Shown here piece by piece: positions 49,523 to 58,334 of a stretch of DNA of 64,000 bases; positions within the stretch are counted from its first letter, which is position 1; the number at the start of each line of letters is the position of its first letter. Origin of the DNA: Ralstonia sp. 25mfcol4.1 (GTDB lineage Bacteria; Pseudomonadota; Gammaproteobacteria; Burkholderiales; Burkholderiaceae); NCBI RefSeq assembly GCF_900104095.1, contig NZ_FNJO01000018.1, positions 1 to 64,000 on the forward strand. The letters run 5' to 3'. The notes under the pieces were generated by a model. The model was not told where the DNA came from, made no database searches, and worked only from the letters and a program-made list of their open reading frames with translations. The position numbers were made by a program, and so were the translations under genes.

Positions 49523-50968
49523 ATGAAATCTCGATTCACCGTACTTTTGACTGCAATCGTCGTTGCATTCGGATTGACCGGCTGTGGCGGCGGCGAAGAC
49601 GATGCTACAGCAGTGATTTCCTCACAGCCAGGCGGCTCAAATGGCGCGACTGACGCGGCTAACCCCAACACGCCAGTCTCTTCCTCATTGTCATGGTCGG
49701 CGGCTGTTCGGCTATCAACGGCAGGCGCCAAGATTGACTATCCTGCCGCCGCGATCGCTGCTGATGGCTTTGCCGTGGCCGCTTACGTGGCGGAAAGCGG
49801 TACCGATGGCGGGCGAGTCTACGTGGCCACCCGTCAGCCGCAGGCCGATTCGTGGAGCCTGCCGATTGTCATGAGTCCCATGGGACAGAAGCCCGTGCGC
49901 ATTACGCCGGCGTCAGGCTGGGCACCTTCTAGCCCGGCGATCCAGGTTGCCCTGAATCGGCTAACCGGCGACGCGGTGTTCGTGTGGGCCTCCCAGGCCG
50001 ATGCGGCATTTCCGGGGCAAGCCTCGGTTTGGATGGCGCGCTATACACGGGCCGCGAACATGTGGGTGGCGCCGGTGCGCCTCGGCTACGCCACCACCAT
50101 GCCGGCTGTCTCGTCCAATCGGCGCGGTGATATCGCGGTTGTCTGGGCGGCGCCTGGCAGTGCTGGCAACAGTGTTCTGCAAGGCAGGATGTTGGCCGGC
50201 GGCCAGCTTAGCAGCTTTGGCGGCGTTGACGCCGGCTCACGCGTCTCTGCGCCGCAAGTCGTCTTGGACGCCAGCGGCGAGATGACAATTGCCTGGCGTA
50301 CCGCCAGCAGCGGTGCGGCTTCGTCGAGCACCACAGGCAGCCAGCTCAACGTGCTGCGTGCCACGGCGACAAACATGACGCGCACACCCGAACGCGTGTT
50401 GGAGGACACGGGCGGCGATATTGACTTCAGTCTTGCGGGAGCCGAGAGCGGCGCGGCCGTGTTGGGCATTGGTACCAGCACTGGACAAATCATGACCACT
50501 ATTCGGGCAAGCCGCGAAGGGGTATGGACCGCGCCGGAGCGCATGCAAGGCAGTGCCGCGAACTACCTGCCAGCGGTCGCCATTGGCAAGCAGGGCGATG
50601 CTGTCTTGATGTTCTCGGCGGTCGACAGCGTGGGTGCTAGCTACTACCAGCGTACGCCCTGGGTGGCACGATACACCGCGGCTACTGGCGGATGGACGGC
50701 ACCTCGGGCGCTGTCGACCAGTACCGCTGGCGTGGGCCAACCACAGGCACATCTCAACGATGATGGTTCGGCATTGCTATCGATGCGCGGTACCAACGTC
50801 ATGACTTGGCGCGCGACTGCTGATACCTGGCAGCGCACCACGCACGACCTCACGGGTACCGCACCGGTGACGGCTGTCGATCCAGAGAGCGGTCGCGCGG
50901 TGCTCCTCTGGGTTGGCGACCGCGTTGCCGTCGATCGGGACGGCCTAATGGCGCAGGTATTGCGCTAA
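49523..50968 (+). CDS. Beta-propeller-like lipoprotein
   Basis: A 481-residue lipoprotein (lipobox GLTGC, then GGGEDD). The mature part contains about six or seven repeats of a W-x-x-P motif with alternating strands (ADSWSLPIVMSP; ANMWVAPVRLG; EGVWTAPERMQG; TGGWTAPRALS; ADTWQRTTHDL), interleaved with a hydrophobic VV/AVFVW strand, the pattern of sialidase/BNR-like propellers. GGAGG precedes the ATG. It sits 117 bp upstream of the LytTR operon on the same strand, but a terminator separates them. Confidence 0.75.
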   Translation: MKSRFTVLLTAIVVAFGLTGCGGGEDDATAVISSQPGGSNGATDAANPNTPVSSSLSWSAAVRLSTAGAKIDYPAAAIAADGFAVAAYVAESGTDGGRVYVATRQPQADSWSLPIVMSPMGQKPVRITPASGWAPSSPAIQVALNRLTGDAVFVWASQADAAFPGQASVWMARYTRAANMWVAPVRLGYATTMPAVSSNRRGDIAVVWAAPGSAGNSVLQGRMLAGGQLSSFGGVDAGSRVSAPQVVLDASGEMTIAWRTASSGAASSSTTGSQLNVLRATATNMTRTPERVLEDTGGDIDFSLAGAESGAAVLGIGTSTGQIMTTIRASREGVWTAPERMQGSAANYLPAVAIGKQGDAVLMFSAVDSVGASYYQRTPWVARYTAATGGWTAPRALSTSTAGVGQPQAHLNDDGSALLSMRGTNVMTWRATADTWQRTTHDLTGTAPVTAVDPESGRAVLLWVGDRVAVDRDGLMAQVLR

Positions 50969-50974
50969 GCCAAG

Positions 50975-51002
50975 GCCGCCCCCTCTTCGGTAGGGGGGCG
51001 GC
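50975..51002 (+). terminator. Intrinsic-type hairpin after the propeller lipoprotein gene
   Basis: A 10-bp GC-rich stem (GCCGCCCCCT) with a 7-nt loop, followed by no long T run. Confidence 0.55.
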
Positions 51003-51085
51003 AACGCTCAAGTCGTTTCTGCACACTGTCGATAAGCGCAGTACGCCTATCACGCACAGGTTCCGGCCTGCATATTCAAAGCACT

Positions 51086-51895
51086 ATGCCCACAGCTCTT
51101 ATTGCTGACGACGAACCTCATTTGCGGGAAATGCTGCGCGAGCAGCTAAACGTGATCTGGCCTGATCTGGAGATCATTGCCGAACTCGAGGATGGTCCGA
51201 CTGCCCTGTTGCAGATCGAACAGCTGCGCCCGGACTTCGCCTTTCTCGATATCCGCATGCCAGGGCTTACCGGCCTTCAGGTCGCACGTGCAGTGACAGT
51301 GCCGACACGTATCGTCTTTGCCACTGCATTTGATAGCTACGCGGTCGAGGCATTTGAAGCGAACGCCGTGGACTACATTCTTAAGCCCGTGGAGTTGCCA
51401 AGGTTGGCGAAAGTCGTGACCCGGTTGCGCAAATCGTTAGACGCGGCCGACGGCCTCTCTCCAAGACAACTCATGGAGGCGCTGGCCAAACTGGCGGGCG
51501 TGCCAGATGTGGGCGGCAACTCGACCGTCGTGGGCGATGCAGCGGGCCAAGCCGGCAGCACGCCCGCGGTAACTCGCCTGGAATGGTTGCAAGTGCCGGT
51601 TGGCCAACAGGTTCACATGGTTCACGTCGACGACGTCGTCTATTTCGAGTCCGACAACAAGTATTCCCGCGTGGTCACGAGCGAGGTGGAAGGACTGATT
51701 CGCGCGTCGCTAAAAGAACTCCTCGCCCAGTTAGATGAAGCCCTTTTCCTGCAGACCCATCGAGGGGTCGTGGTGAATCGTCGTTTTATCCGAGCCGTCC
51801 ACAGGCGAGGCGAAACGATGGAAATTGAGCTACGTGGGCGGCAAGAGCGTATTCGAGTGTCCACTGCACACCACCACCAATTCAAGGCAATGTGA
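51086..51895 (+). CDS. LytTR-type response regulator
   Basis: A 269-residue regulator of the AlgR/LytR class. Receiver domain about 1-120: acidic pair Asp8-Asp9, phospho-acceptor Asp55 in FLDIRMPG, Lys100 in YILKPVE. The LytTR DNA-binding domain is about 165-268 (DDVVYFESDNKYSRVVTSE, then FLQTHRGVVVNRRFIRAV), joined by an Ala/Gly linker. Its stop overlaps the kinase start (TGATG), so the two are translationally coupled. It heads a four-gene operon ending with a CHAT protein. Confidence 0.93.
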   Translation: MPTALIADDEPHLREMLREQLNVIWPDLEIIAELEDGPTALLQIEQLRPDFAFLDIRMPGLTGLQVARAVTVPTRIVFATAFDSYAVEAFEANAVDYILKPVELPRLAKVVTRLRKSLDAADGLSPRQLMEALAKLAGVPDVGGNSTVVGDAAGQAGSTPAVTRLEWLQVPVGQQVHMVHVDDVVYFESDNKYSRVVTSEVEGLIRASLKELLAQLDEALFLQTHRGVVVNRRFIRAVHRRGETMEIELRGRQERIRVSTAHHHQFKAM

Positions 51896-52992
51896 TGCAA
51901 CTGGTCGCGGATCGGAAGCGCCTCGTCGTACTGGGCGGTACGTTCATAGCAATGGTGGCATTGGCTGTGGTGGCCTGGTGGCCGGCCAGAGAGGGCGGGG
52001 CCGACATCGGACTACCAGGCTTTCTACTGGGAATAGCCTTTGTCGGCATCATGGCTCTTGTAATCGCATTCCTTGATCGCCACCAATCGGCGCAAGCCGC
52101 CGCACTTATGGCGACGTTACAGGCGTTGTTGGAGATCACCGCAGGGGCGGCAGTAGTGGCAGGCCTGAGCATGTCCGCTGTGTACGCGCTGCCTTCTCCG
52201 GTTGTCTCCCGGCTGTTCGTGGCAGACGCCCTGGCGGATCTCATTGTCATTGCGTGCGTCGGCCTGGCGTTGCTAGCGGCTGTGCGATATTGGAGACGAT
52301 ACGCTGCCGCCAGGGCGCAGGCCACGGAAGCCCAGGTTGCGGTCGCGAAGGCCACGGCAGCCGCCGCCTTGCGCGACAAGGAACTCGCCCAGTCACAACT
52401 GATGTTGCTACAGGCGCAGGTCGAACCGCACTTCTTGTGGAATTCTCTGGCTCACGTTCAGTTTCTGATTAGCAAGGATCCAGCCGATGCAACCAGAATG
52501 ATGGCGCACCTGATTCGATATTTGAGGGCGGCAATGCCTCAAATGCGCGAGAAGGTGTCAACGTTGGGCACGGAGATGGAGTCAGTCGAGGCCTATCTTG
52601 CGCTGATGAAGATCCGGATGGGAGCGCGGCTTACGGTCAGCGTAAATGTCGCGGAGGATCTCCGTGCGCAGGAATTTCCACCGTTGCTGCTGCAAACCTT
52701 GGTCGAAAACGCGATCAAGCATGGCGTTGAACCGAAGATCGGACCCGTCTCGGTAACAGTAAGCGCGGCACTGAACGGCGTCCAACATGAACTCCTCGTT
52801 CTCGACGTCGAGGACGACGGTGTGGGGCTGCAGGCTACGCCTCCCACTCGTGGCACGGGCATTGGTCTCCGAAATGTGCGAGAGCGACTGCGGCTTGCCT
52901 ACGGTGAAGGGGCGGCGCTGACCATCATGGCGGCACCACGCGGCGGCGTCATCGCCCGAATTTCCATTCCAGGTGCAACGGGAGCCGCCTAA
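51895..52992 (+). CDS. LytS-type (His_kinase family) sensor kinase
   Basis: A 365-residue membrane kinase with four hydrophobic segments (about 10-28, 42-60, 78-100 and 110-130), a coiled-coil linker (about 135-165), and the HPK7-type phospho-acceptor His179 in VEPHFLWNSL. The ATPase domain has its N-box in ETLVENAIKHGVEP and G-boxes in VEDDGVGL and GIGLRNVRERL. The sensor part is almost entirely in the membrane, so it may sense membrane state. It is coupled to the LytTR regulator before it and abuts the next gene with no gap. Confidence 0.92.
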   Translation: MQLVADRKRLVVLGGTFIAMVALAVVAWWPAREGGADIGLPGFLLGIAFVGIMALVIAFLDRHQSAQAAALMATLQALLEITAGAAVVAGLSMSAVYALPSPVVSRLFVADALADLIVIACVGLALLAAVRYWRRYAAARAQATEAQVAVAKATAAAALRDKELAQSQLMLLQAQVEPHFLWNSLAHVQFLISKDPADATRMMAHLIRYLRAAMPQMREKVSTLGTEMESVEAYLALMKIRMGARLTVSVNVAEDLRAQEFPPLLLQTLVENAIKHGVEPKIGPVSVTVSAALNGVQHELLVLDVEDDGVGLQATPPTRGTGIGLRNVRERLRLAYGEGAALTIMAAPRGGVIARISIPGATGAA

Positions 52993-53496
52993 ATGAACCA
53001 CCGCCCCGCCTGCACCGTCACGATTCTTCTTTGTTCGTTGGCGTTGTCTGCGTCCGTCGCCGCCGAGGTCACCAATGCTGCTCCCGACGAAATGACGTTC
53101 GTAACTCGGGTACTCGCCTACGAGACTTGGTTAGACACCCCACTTGAGATCGACGCCGCAGTCTGCATCGACCAAACGGCGCAGGTCCATCAACAGCTAT
53201 ACGCCAACGGCCGGCCCTCCCGCATCGCGATGGAAGCGGTGCGGCGGGCTGCCGAAGTATGTTCCATAGGGCCAGAAGACGACTCGCGGAGGGGGATAGT
53301 GAGTGTGGTGGCCAGCATTTTGGAGAAGGAGGCTCGCGTTGCCGAGAAATTAAAGCAGGGGAGGTACTGCCTTGGGGTGGCCGCCGATGAACCTGAACTT
53401 CGGCAGTGCGTCACGCGCATGGCGGGCTACCCTCCTGACGTCGAAGAATGGAAGCGCTGGACGGCTCTTCTAACACAGCGCGGGGGACGCCGATGA
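52993..53496 (+). CDS. Small exported Cys-containing protein of the CHAT operon
   Basis: A 167-residue protein with a signal peptide (VTILLCSLALSASVAAE, cleaved near AAE). The mature part has four cysteines (AAVCIDQT, AEVCSIGPE, GRYCLGVA and LRQCVTRM), enough for two disulfides, and is mostly helical. It starts directly after the kinase stop and its end overlaps the CHAT gene (ATGA). I know no relatives. By position it is a likely partner, inhibitor or substrate of the CHAT protein. Confidence 0.75.
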   Translation: MNHRPACTVTILLCSLALSASVAAEVTNAAPDEMTFVTRVLAYETWLDTPLEIDAAVCIDQTAQVHQQLYANGRPSRIAMEAVRRAAEVCSIGPEDDSRRGIVSVVASILEKEARVAEKLKQGRYCLGVAADEPELRQCVTRMAGYPPDVEEWKRWTALLTQRGGRR

Positions 53497-55928
53497 ACCG
53501 CGGTATCAGCCGACCGCCCAACAACGGTCGTAGAACTGTCCTGCGTGCAGCATTAAGCGGAGGCGTAGCAATGCTGGCGCCGCAGATAACAATGGCTTCG
53601 GACGAAACTACTCCTGAGTTCGCTGCGAGCCCTGCGTTTGCAGTGCGACTCATGGGGTTGGCAAATCAGGCAATGCTCTGGATTCAAGCTGGGCGATTGA
53701 AAGAAGCCCTTTCGGTCCTTGAGGCCGCCAATACCATATTGGAAGAGGCTCCGAGCAGGCGGTGGCCGTGGCGCATATATATAGGCCCGAAGTTGGGACA
53801 CGTCTTGTTCGAACTTGGAGATCGAGACAGGGCACGCGCAGTATTGGAGGAGGCACTTGAGGCACAGAGTCGCGTTCGCGAGACCCGACTGCGGCCCTTC
53901 ATTTTCGCCGATGCGGGGCAAGATAAGGCTATGGGGTCGGCTCTACTCAAGGCCGAATTCGATCGACAGTTTCTATCCTCAGTTGTATTGGCATCAGGAC
54001 GAGCACGCGCGCTCTCCAATCTGGTCTACGACACAGGGGCTGGATCCATCGAAATCCAGTTCACTCTGGGCCGAGTACTGGTCGCTTGTGGTGATACGGC
54101 GGCGCTGGCTAAGCTATACCGCTACGAACTGCGTACTCAAGGTCCTATCGACGCCTGGACCTTCGTTGCGAACGTCGCACGGGAGTATAGGCAATTCAAG
54201 CTGGCTACACTGTTCGCACGGGTAGATCAGTGGCCTTTGGCAAACGAGGCTTTTCAGCGTGCGTACTCTGCGAATTTCGCTCGCTCTGCCGGAGCAACCG
54301 CGTCCATGCCGGACGGTACGGCGTTGTTCGCGGCTTTTGGCATCGGCCGGGAAATGTTGGCTTGCTGGCTTGGCGCGTTTATGGCATCTCATTCGCGCGG
54401 CACGATTGCACGCCAGTGGCCGAGCGGGCGGGATATCGATGCCAGGATGGCCTTGATGTTGTCCCACATCGTTCGAGCCAAAGGCGCCGTTACCCGCTAC
54501 GCTGAGCGATTGCGGTCACTCCTTGACCAAGCCACACGCGAGGACGTTGTTAGCAAGCGTAAGGTTCTGGATCAACTTGAGGACGAAATGGCATCGCAGC
54601 CAACAAGCACTGCGGGCTTCGCCACTTTCCAAGCTCTGGCGATGCGCTACATCGACGTGCTCGACGGGCTGCTGCCATACTTGCGCGACGCAGGACTTGG
54701 TAAGGACGTGGCTGTCGATGGAACGTTGTTGGACGACGTCGTGCGGCACCTCGGGACGACGCCGGCCATCGGCTTTATCGTTTGTCGAGCATTTCCGCCG
54801 CCCGACGGGGCAGCCGGGCCTCCGATCTACCTTCGCTACGCTCTGTACCCTGGCGGCATCCAGTTTCACATAGTCGGGGGATGCGCGGTCATAGACAAAC
54901 AGATTTTCAGCTTCCGCAGAGCATTGCTTTCTGGCCGGCATCCCGAGGGAGTGGGCAAAAACCTGGCACAGATGCTGCTGGCCGAGCTCCCCGAAGAGGT
55001 CAACCGGGCAAAAGACTGGGTAATGGACCCGGATGGCGCTCTTAACCTGCTGCCGTTCGACGCCTTGCCGGACCCAAATGGCCAGCCTTTAATCGTCCGA
55101 CGAGCAATTCGTCATGTCTCATCACTGGCAGCGCTGGCGGGCTCGGCGGTACAACCGAGGGCCACGGGGCCAGCATGCATTGTCGCCAATCCGGCATATC
55201 GCACGGGGTCCACGACTGATGGCGGGATGGCTTCCGTCAGGCTTACGGAGGCCGGCATGCGCATCAGGGCGGTTTCCACATTGCCTGATACTGCGACGGA
55301 AGCCGCGAACGTAGCTGGCAGCCTCGCGCACATGGAGATTCGCTCGGTAATGTACGAGGGCGGGCAAGCGACGCCAAATGCGTTGACGGAGCTGAGTCAG
55401 GCGCCGACCGTCTTGCACGTTGCGACGCACGCCATGCTGATCGGCACGCTTCCGGACGACACGGGCTCTGACCGCGCGCTGCGACCTATGGGCGACGAGA
55501 TCGTCGATCTTATCTTACCTGGTCGACGGGCGGGCCTGTTGCTGGCCGGCGAGTCGGGCAATAGGGTCCTGTTGGCAAAGGATATCGCCCGGCTTTCTCT
55601 GCAAGGGACCTCTCTAGCCGTCCTTTCAGGATGTGACACCGCCAATGGGGACATCGATGTTGGAGAGGGCGTCGCCAGTTTGCGTCGCGCGCTGGAGCAG
55701 GCAGGCGCAGCCAGTACGGTGACGTCCCTGTGGCCAGTACCCGGCGAGGCGACCGCGAGACTGATGGCCGACTTCTATCGGCTGCTGGCCAGTGGTGTCC
55801 CGAAAAGCCAGGCGCTTCGGGGCGCGAAGGAAGCTTCGTGGCGCCGTGGCGACCCTGCCTCGGCGTGGGCCGCGTTCCTGTTCGCAGGGCGCGACGGCAC
55901 CATGGGTGCCGGCGCCAGTCCGGCTTAG
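53493..55928 (+). CDS. Tat-exported CHAT-domain (caspase-like) protein
   Basis: An 811-residue protein. The N-terminus has a twin-arginine signal (NNGRRTVLRAALSGGVAML) cut near MASDE. Residues about 45-400 form a helical, TPR-like region (AMLWIQAGRLKEALSVLEAA, then VLFELGDRDRARAVLEEAL). The C-terminal CHAT domain spans about 480-805, with the catalytic His646 in LHVATHAML and Cys714 in LSGCDTANGD, followed by the family helix GEGVASLRRALEQAGAASTV. CHAT proteins are caspase-fold cysteine peptidases. An exported one, in an operon with a LytTR/LytS pair, is unusual. The start at 53493 overlaps the upstream stop. Confidence 0.9.
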   Translation: MNRGISRPPNNGRRTVLRAALSGGVAMLAPQITMASDETTPEFAASPAFAVRLMGLANQAMLWIQAGRLKEALSVLEAANTILEEAPSRRWPWRIYIGPKLGHVLFELGDRDRARAVLEEALEAQSRVRETRLRPFIFADAGQDKAMGSALLKAEFDRQFLSSVVLASGRARALSNLVYDTGAGSIEIQFTLGRVLVACGDTAALAKLYRYELRTQGPIDAWTFVANVAREYRQFKLATLFARVDQWPLANEAFQRAYSANFARSAGATASMPDGTALFAAFGIGREMLACWLGAFMASHSRGTIARQWPSGRDIDARMALMLSHIVRAKGAVTRYAERLRSLLDQATREDVVSKRKVLDQLEDEMASQPTSTAGFATFQALAMRYIDVLDGLLPYLRDAGLGKDVAVDGTLLDDVVRHLGTTPAIGFIVCRAFPPPDGAAGPPIYLRYALYPGGIQFHIVGGCAVIDKQIFSFRRALLSGRHPEGVGKNLAQMLLAELPEEVNRAKDWVMDPDGALNLLPFDALPDPNGQPLIVRRAIRHVSSLAALAGSAVQPRATGPACIVANPAYRTGSTTDGGMASVRLTEAGMRIRAVSTLPDTATEAANVAGSLAHMEIRSVMYEGGQATPNALTELSQAPTVLHVATHAMLIGTLPDDTGSDRALRPMGDEIVDLILPGRRAGLLLAGESGNRVLLAKDIARLSLQGTSLAVLSGCDTANGDIDVGEGVASLRRALEQAGAASTVTSLWPVPGEATARLMADFYRLLASGVPKSQALRGAKEASWRRGDPASAWAAFLFAGRDGTMGAGASPA

Positions 55929-56095
55929 TCGCCCGGTTGCCGGAGTTCGTCGCGCCACTGGCTGCATTCGTCGGAAGTTCGTCGCTTCGTTCGAAGAACT
56001 TCTTGAGAATGCGTGCATGGCGGACGGTTCAACGAGTGAGAGATGAATCGGCCCGAAGTACCAACGCCTTCCTACATGGATGGGAGCCTGTTCAA

Positions 56096-56461
56096 ATGAG
56101 TTTCATCTTCGCTTACGTGTTTGCCGGCGCCTTCGCCGTACTCGGCCTTGGATCCGCGCTGATCCTGATCTTCCAAGGCAAACTCGCCGATAGCTTCTTC
56201 TGGCTCTTCTTTGGCGGAATTGGCGCTACCATTCTTGTGAACGTTCGTCACCAGCACCGACGCATGGTTCGGATGAAAACCGAGAACCATGCCTGGTATC
56301 GCCGCACCTATCCCAACGCCGTCCGGGGCGATGCGATCACCTGCCATGCCTGTGCCGGACGCCATATTCGGGTCCGCGGGCTCATGCAACGTACGTTTAT
56401 GCGTGAACACTTTTGCTCGCAGTGCGGCACGGCTCTGTATTTCTCTCCGGAACCACGCTGA
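56096..56461 (+). CDS. Membrane protein with C-terminal zinc ribbon
   Basis: A 121-residue protein with two membrane segments (FIFAYVFAGAFAVLGLGSAL and FFWLFFGGIGATILVNV) and then a basic cytoplasmic part. The C-terminus has two CxxC pairs (CHACAGRH and CSQCGTAL), a zinc-ribbon or rubredoxin-like knuckle. It is probably anchored in the inner membrane and could bind nucleic acid or a protein partner. It follows the CHAT gene by 167 bp. Confidence 0.75.
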   Translation: MSFIFAYVFAGAFAVLGLGSALILIFQGKLADSFFWLFFGGIGATILVNVRHQHRRMVRMKTENHAWYRRTYPNAVRGDAITCHACAGRHIRVRGLMQRTFMREHFCSQCGTALYFSPEPR

Positions 56462-56772
56462 CGCGCATTGGACCGGCCTGTGCCGTACGTTGCGGGGGCA
56501 CATTCCGAGCCTCCCCATGCCGTTAGGGCTTGAGCGACGACATAACAAGCGTGTAAGCCGTGCCGAAACGCCGCCATCACGGCCTCCACGCGCAGGCTGA
56601 TGCTTCGCACCGCCTGTGAGGCGCTCAATTCTTTTTACAGGCAGCCGATATGTAGCTCTGGGTCCACTCTTCTATTTAAGGAAACGCGCCCGGTGTGGCG
56701 GGCATGTCTGCGCAGCGCAAGCGTGGGCCACTTCTCGATCAAGCCCCCTCGGGGCAATGGAAAGCGAATGCG

Positions 56773-57846
56773 ATGACAAAACGGCGCCCATCAGTGGCAA
56801 CTATTCTGGTCTCCCTGGCGTGCTCTGGTCTTCTCGGAGCCTGCGCGACGGACAACGCGCGGTCGCGGAACGGGGCGAACGCCGCGACTTCGCCGGAGAG
56901 ATCGGCGAGCGGCATTGCCTATGGGAAACCTGCAATCGGCAATGCCAGGGGAAGTCAAGTCTACTTCCTCACGAAAACCGCTGGCGGTTGGATCACCACA
57001 ACCACCGGAGATCTGCGCGATCCCGCCACCGAGCGGGTCATCTACGATCCGCTCACGAAGACTGTGGCCCTGTACTTTGAAAAGCATCCGCGTAGCGGCA
57101 AGACCGACTACCTCGAGCTTTGCGTCGTGAGTGGTGCGGGGAAAGAGACGGATCGTTCTGGCGGCTACACGTTTTGCTCGACCGGCTTCCGTCGGAGCGC
57201 CGACACCGATGCGGGGGTTGCCGCCGCGCGCGCTACGATGGGAGTCCTGACCCTCGGTTTGTCGGAGGTGGTGGATTCGGAGAAGAGCTTCACCAAGACG
57301 GATACCGAAGCCGTGACCGCTGCTGTTGCGGCCGCCAACCTGCCAGGTTTCGTTGCACTGGGGGAATTCAGGGCGGAGTATGCCAGTGCCAGGGACAAGC
57401 CTTCGTTGCAACGGTTTATCAGTCGTAACCAAGGCGCCCCCGACCCGGAGAACCTGATCGGGAAGGCGAAGGCGCGCATCGCTGATATCGACGCGCTTAC
57501 GGCCGAGTTCGACGCTGCGACCGCCCGTGTATCGCCGTTGTCGAGCTACAAGGCGAAGTTCATGCCGGCCAAGCCGGAGAAGTATTGTCAGCCGTTCAAG
57601 AAAGATTCAGACGAGTTTGAGATCTGCCAGGCGCGCGCGAAGTCGATCGTGGCGACCCTTGCCGAGCCGAAGGCACGCGTTGCGCGCCGTCGAGACGTCT
57701 GCACGGCTGTCGCCAGCAAGTACCTTCGCGACGCAGTGCCCAGATGCAATGCGTACGCTACGCGAGGCGACTGCAGCGCTAGCATGCCCAGCGATCCCAA
57801 TGGCAAACGTGTCTGCTCGCTTCTCTCCGTGCAAGGCGCGCTTTGA
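56773..57846 (+). CDS. Large lipoprotein, unknown family
   Basis: A 357-residue lipoprotein (lipobox LLGAC, then ATDN). The N-terminal part is beta-rich (QVYFLTKTAGGWITTTTGDL; RSGKTDYLELCVVSG) and includes an FCSTGFRRS segment; the C-terminal part is helical, with a coiled-coil (AKARIADIDALTAEFDAATARV) and several Cys (KYCQPFKKDSDEFEICQARAKS). The protein looks like an outer-membrane lipoprotein with a disulfide-stabilised tail. No family is known to me. Confidence 0.7.
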   Translation: MTKRRPSVATILVSLACSGLLGACATDNARSRNGANAATSPERSASGIAYGKPAIGNARGSQVYFLTKTAGGWITTTTGDLRDPATERVIYDPLTKTVALYFEKHPRSGKTDYLELCVVSGAGKETDRSGGYTFCSTGFRRSADTDAGVAAARATMGVLTLGLSEVVDSEKSFTKTDTEAVTAAVAAANLPGFVALGEFRAEYASARDKPSLQRFISRNQGAPDPENLIGKAKARIADIDALTAEFDAATARVSPLSSYKAKFMPAKPEKYCQPFKKDSDEFEICQARAKSIVATLAEPKARVARRRDVCTAVASKYLRDAVPRCNAYATRGDCSASMPSDPNGKRVCSLLSVQGAL

Positions 57847-57869
57847 TCCAATCCACCAGGAAAATAATA

Positions 57870-58193
57870 ATGCGCATCAAACACACCGCCGTTCTGACGA
57901 CGCTTCTGCTCGTTTCTTTTCCGGCCATGGCCCAGATTGCAGCATACTTCTTCGATCAGATCTCCGGCCGAAGATTCTCGGAGGAGGCGGCCATTCAGAT
58001 GACCACTGGCGTGATCCCTGGCATCACGCCCGAATCCTGCCCCGGATGCGGTGGTGTACAGGCACCGACCCCGACTGCGGGCGAAATCGCAGCGGAGATT
58101 CGCAGGCAGGACCAAAGCGAATCGTACAAGCGTGCCTATAATCGGGTCGAACGCTCCGTGGCGGAGAGCTACGCCCGCGAATTCGGAAAATAG
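57870..58193 (+). CDS. Exported hypothetical protein with CxxC
   Basis: A 107-residue protein with a signal peptide (AVLTTLLLVSFPAMAQ, cleaved after AMAQ). The mature part has a CPGCGG motif (ESCPGCGGVQAPTP) that could bind a metal or form a redox disulfide, then a charged helix (IRRQDQSESYKRAYNRVERSVAESY). AGGA precedes the ATG. It follows the lipoprotein by 23 bp, so the two are probably cotranscribed. Confidence 0.68.
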   Translation: MRIKHTAVLTTLLLVSFPAMAQIAAYFFDQISGRRFSEEAAIQMTTGVIPGITPESCPGCGGVQAPTPTAGEIAAEIRRQDQSESYKRAYNRVERSVAESYAREFGK

Positions 58194-58334
58194 CTCCGCG
58201 CCGAACCCAAGGCCAGCTGCGCCACGTTTCTCGCCGTATCTGATACGGGGTCGCGTCTATATATACCGACTTAGGAAAGCGCGAACCCGTATGCGGCGTT
58301 GTTGAACAAAGGCTGCGAATCGCCTCACCTTTGC

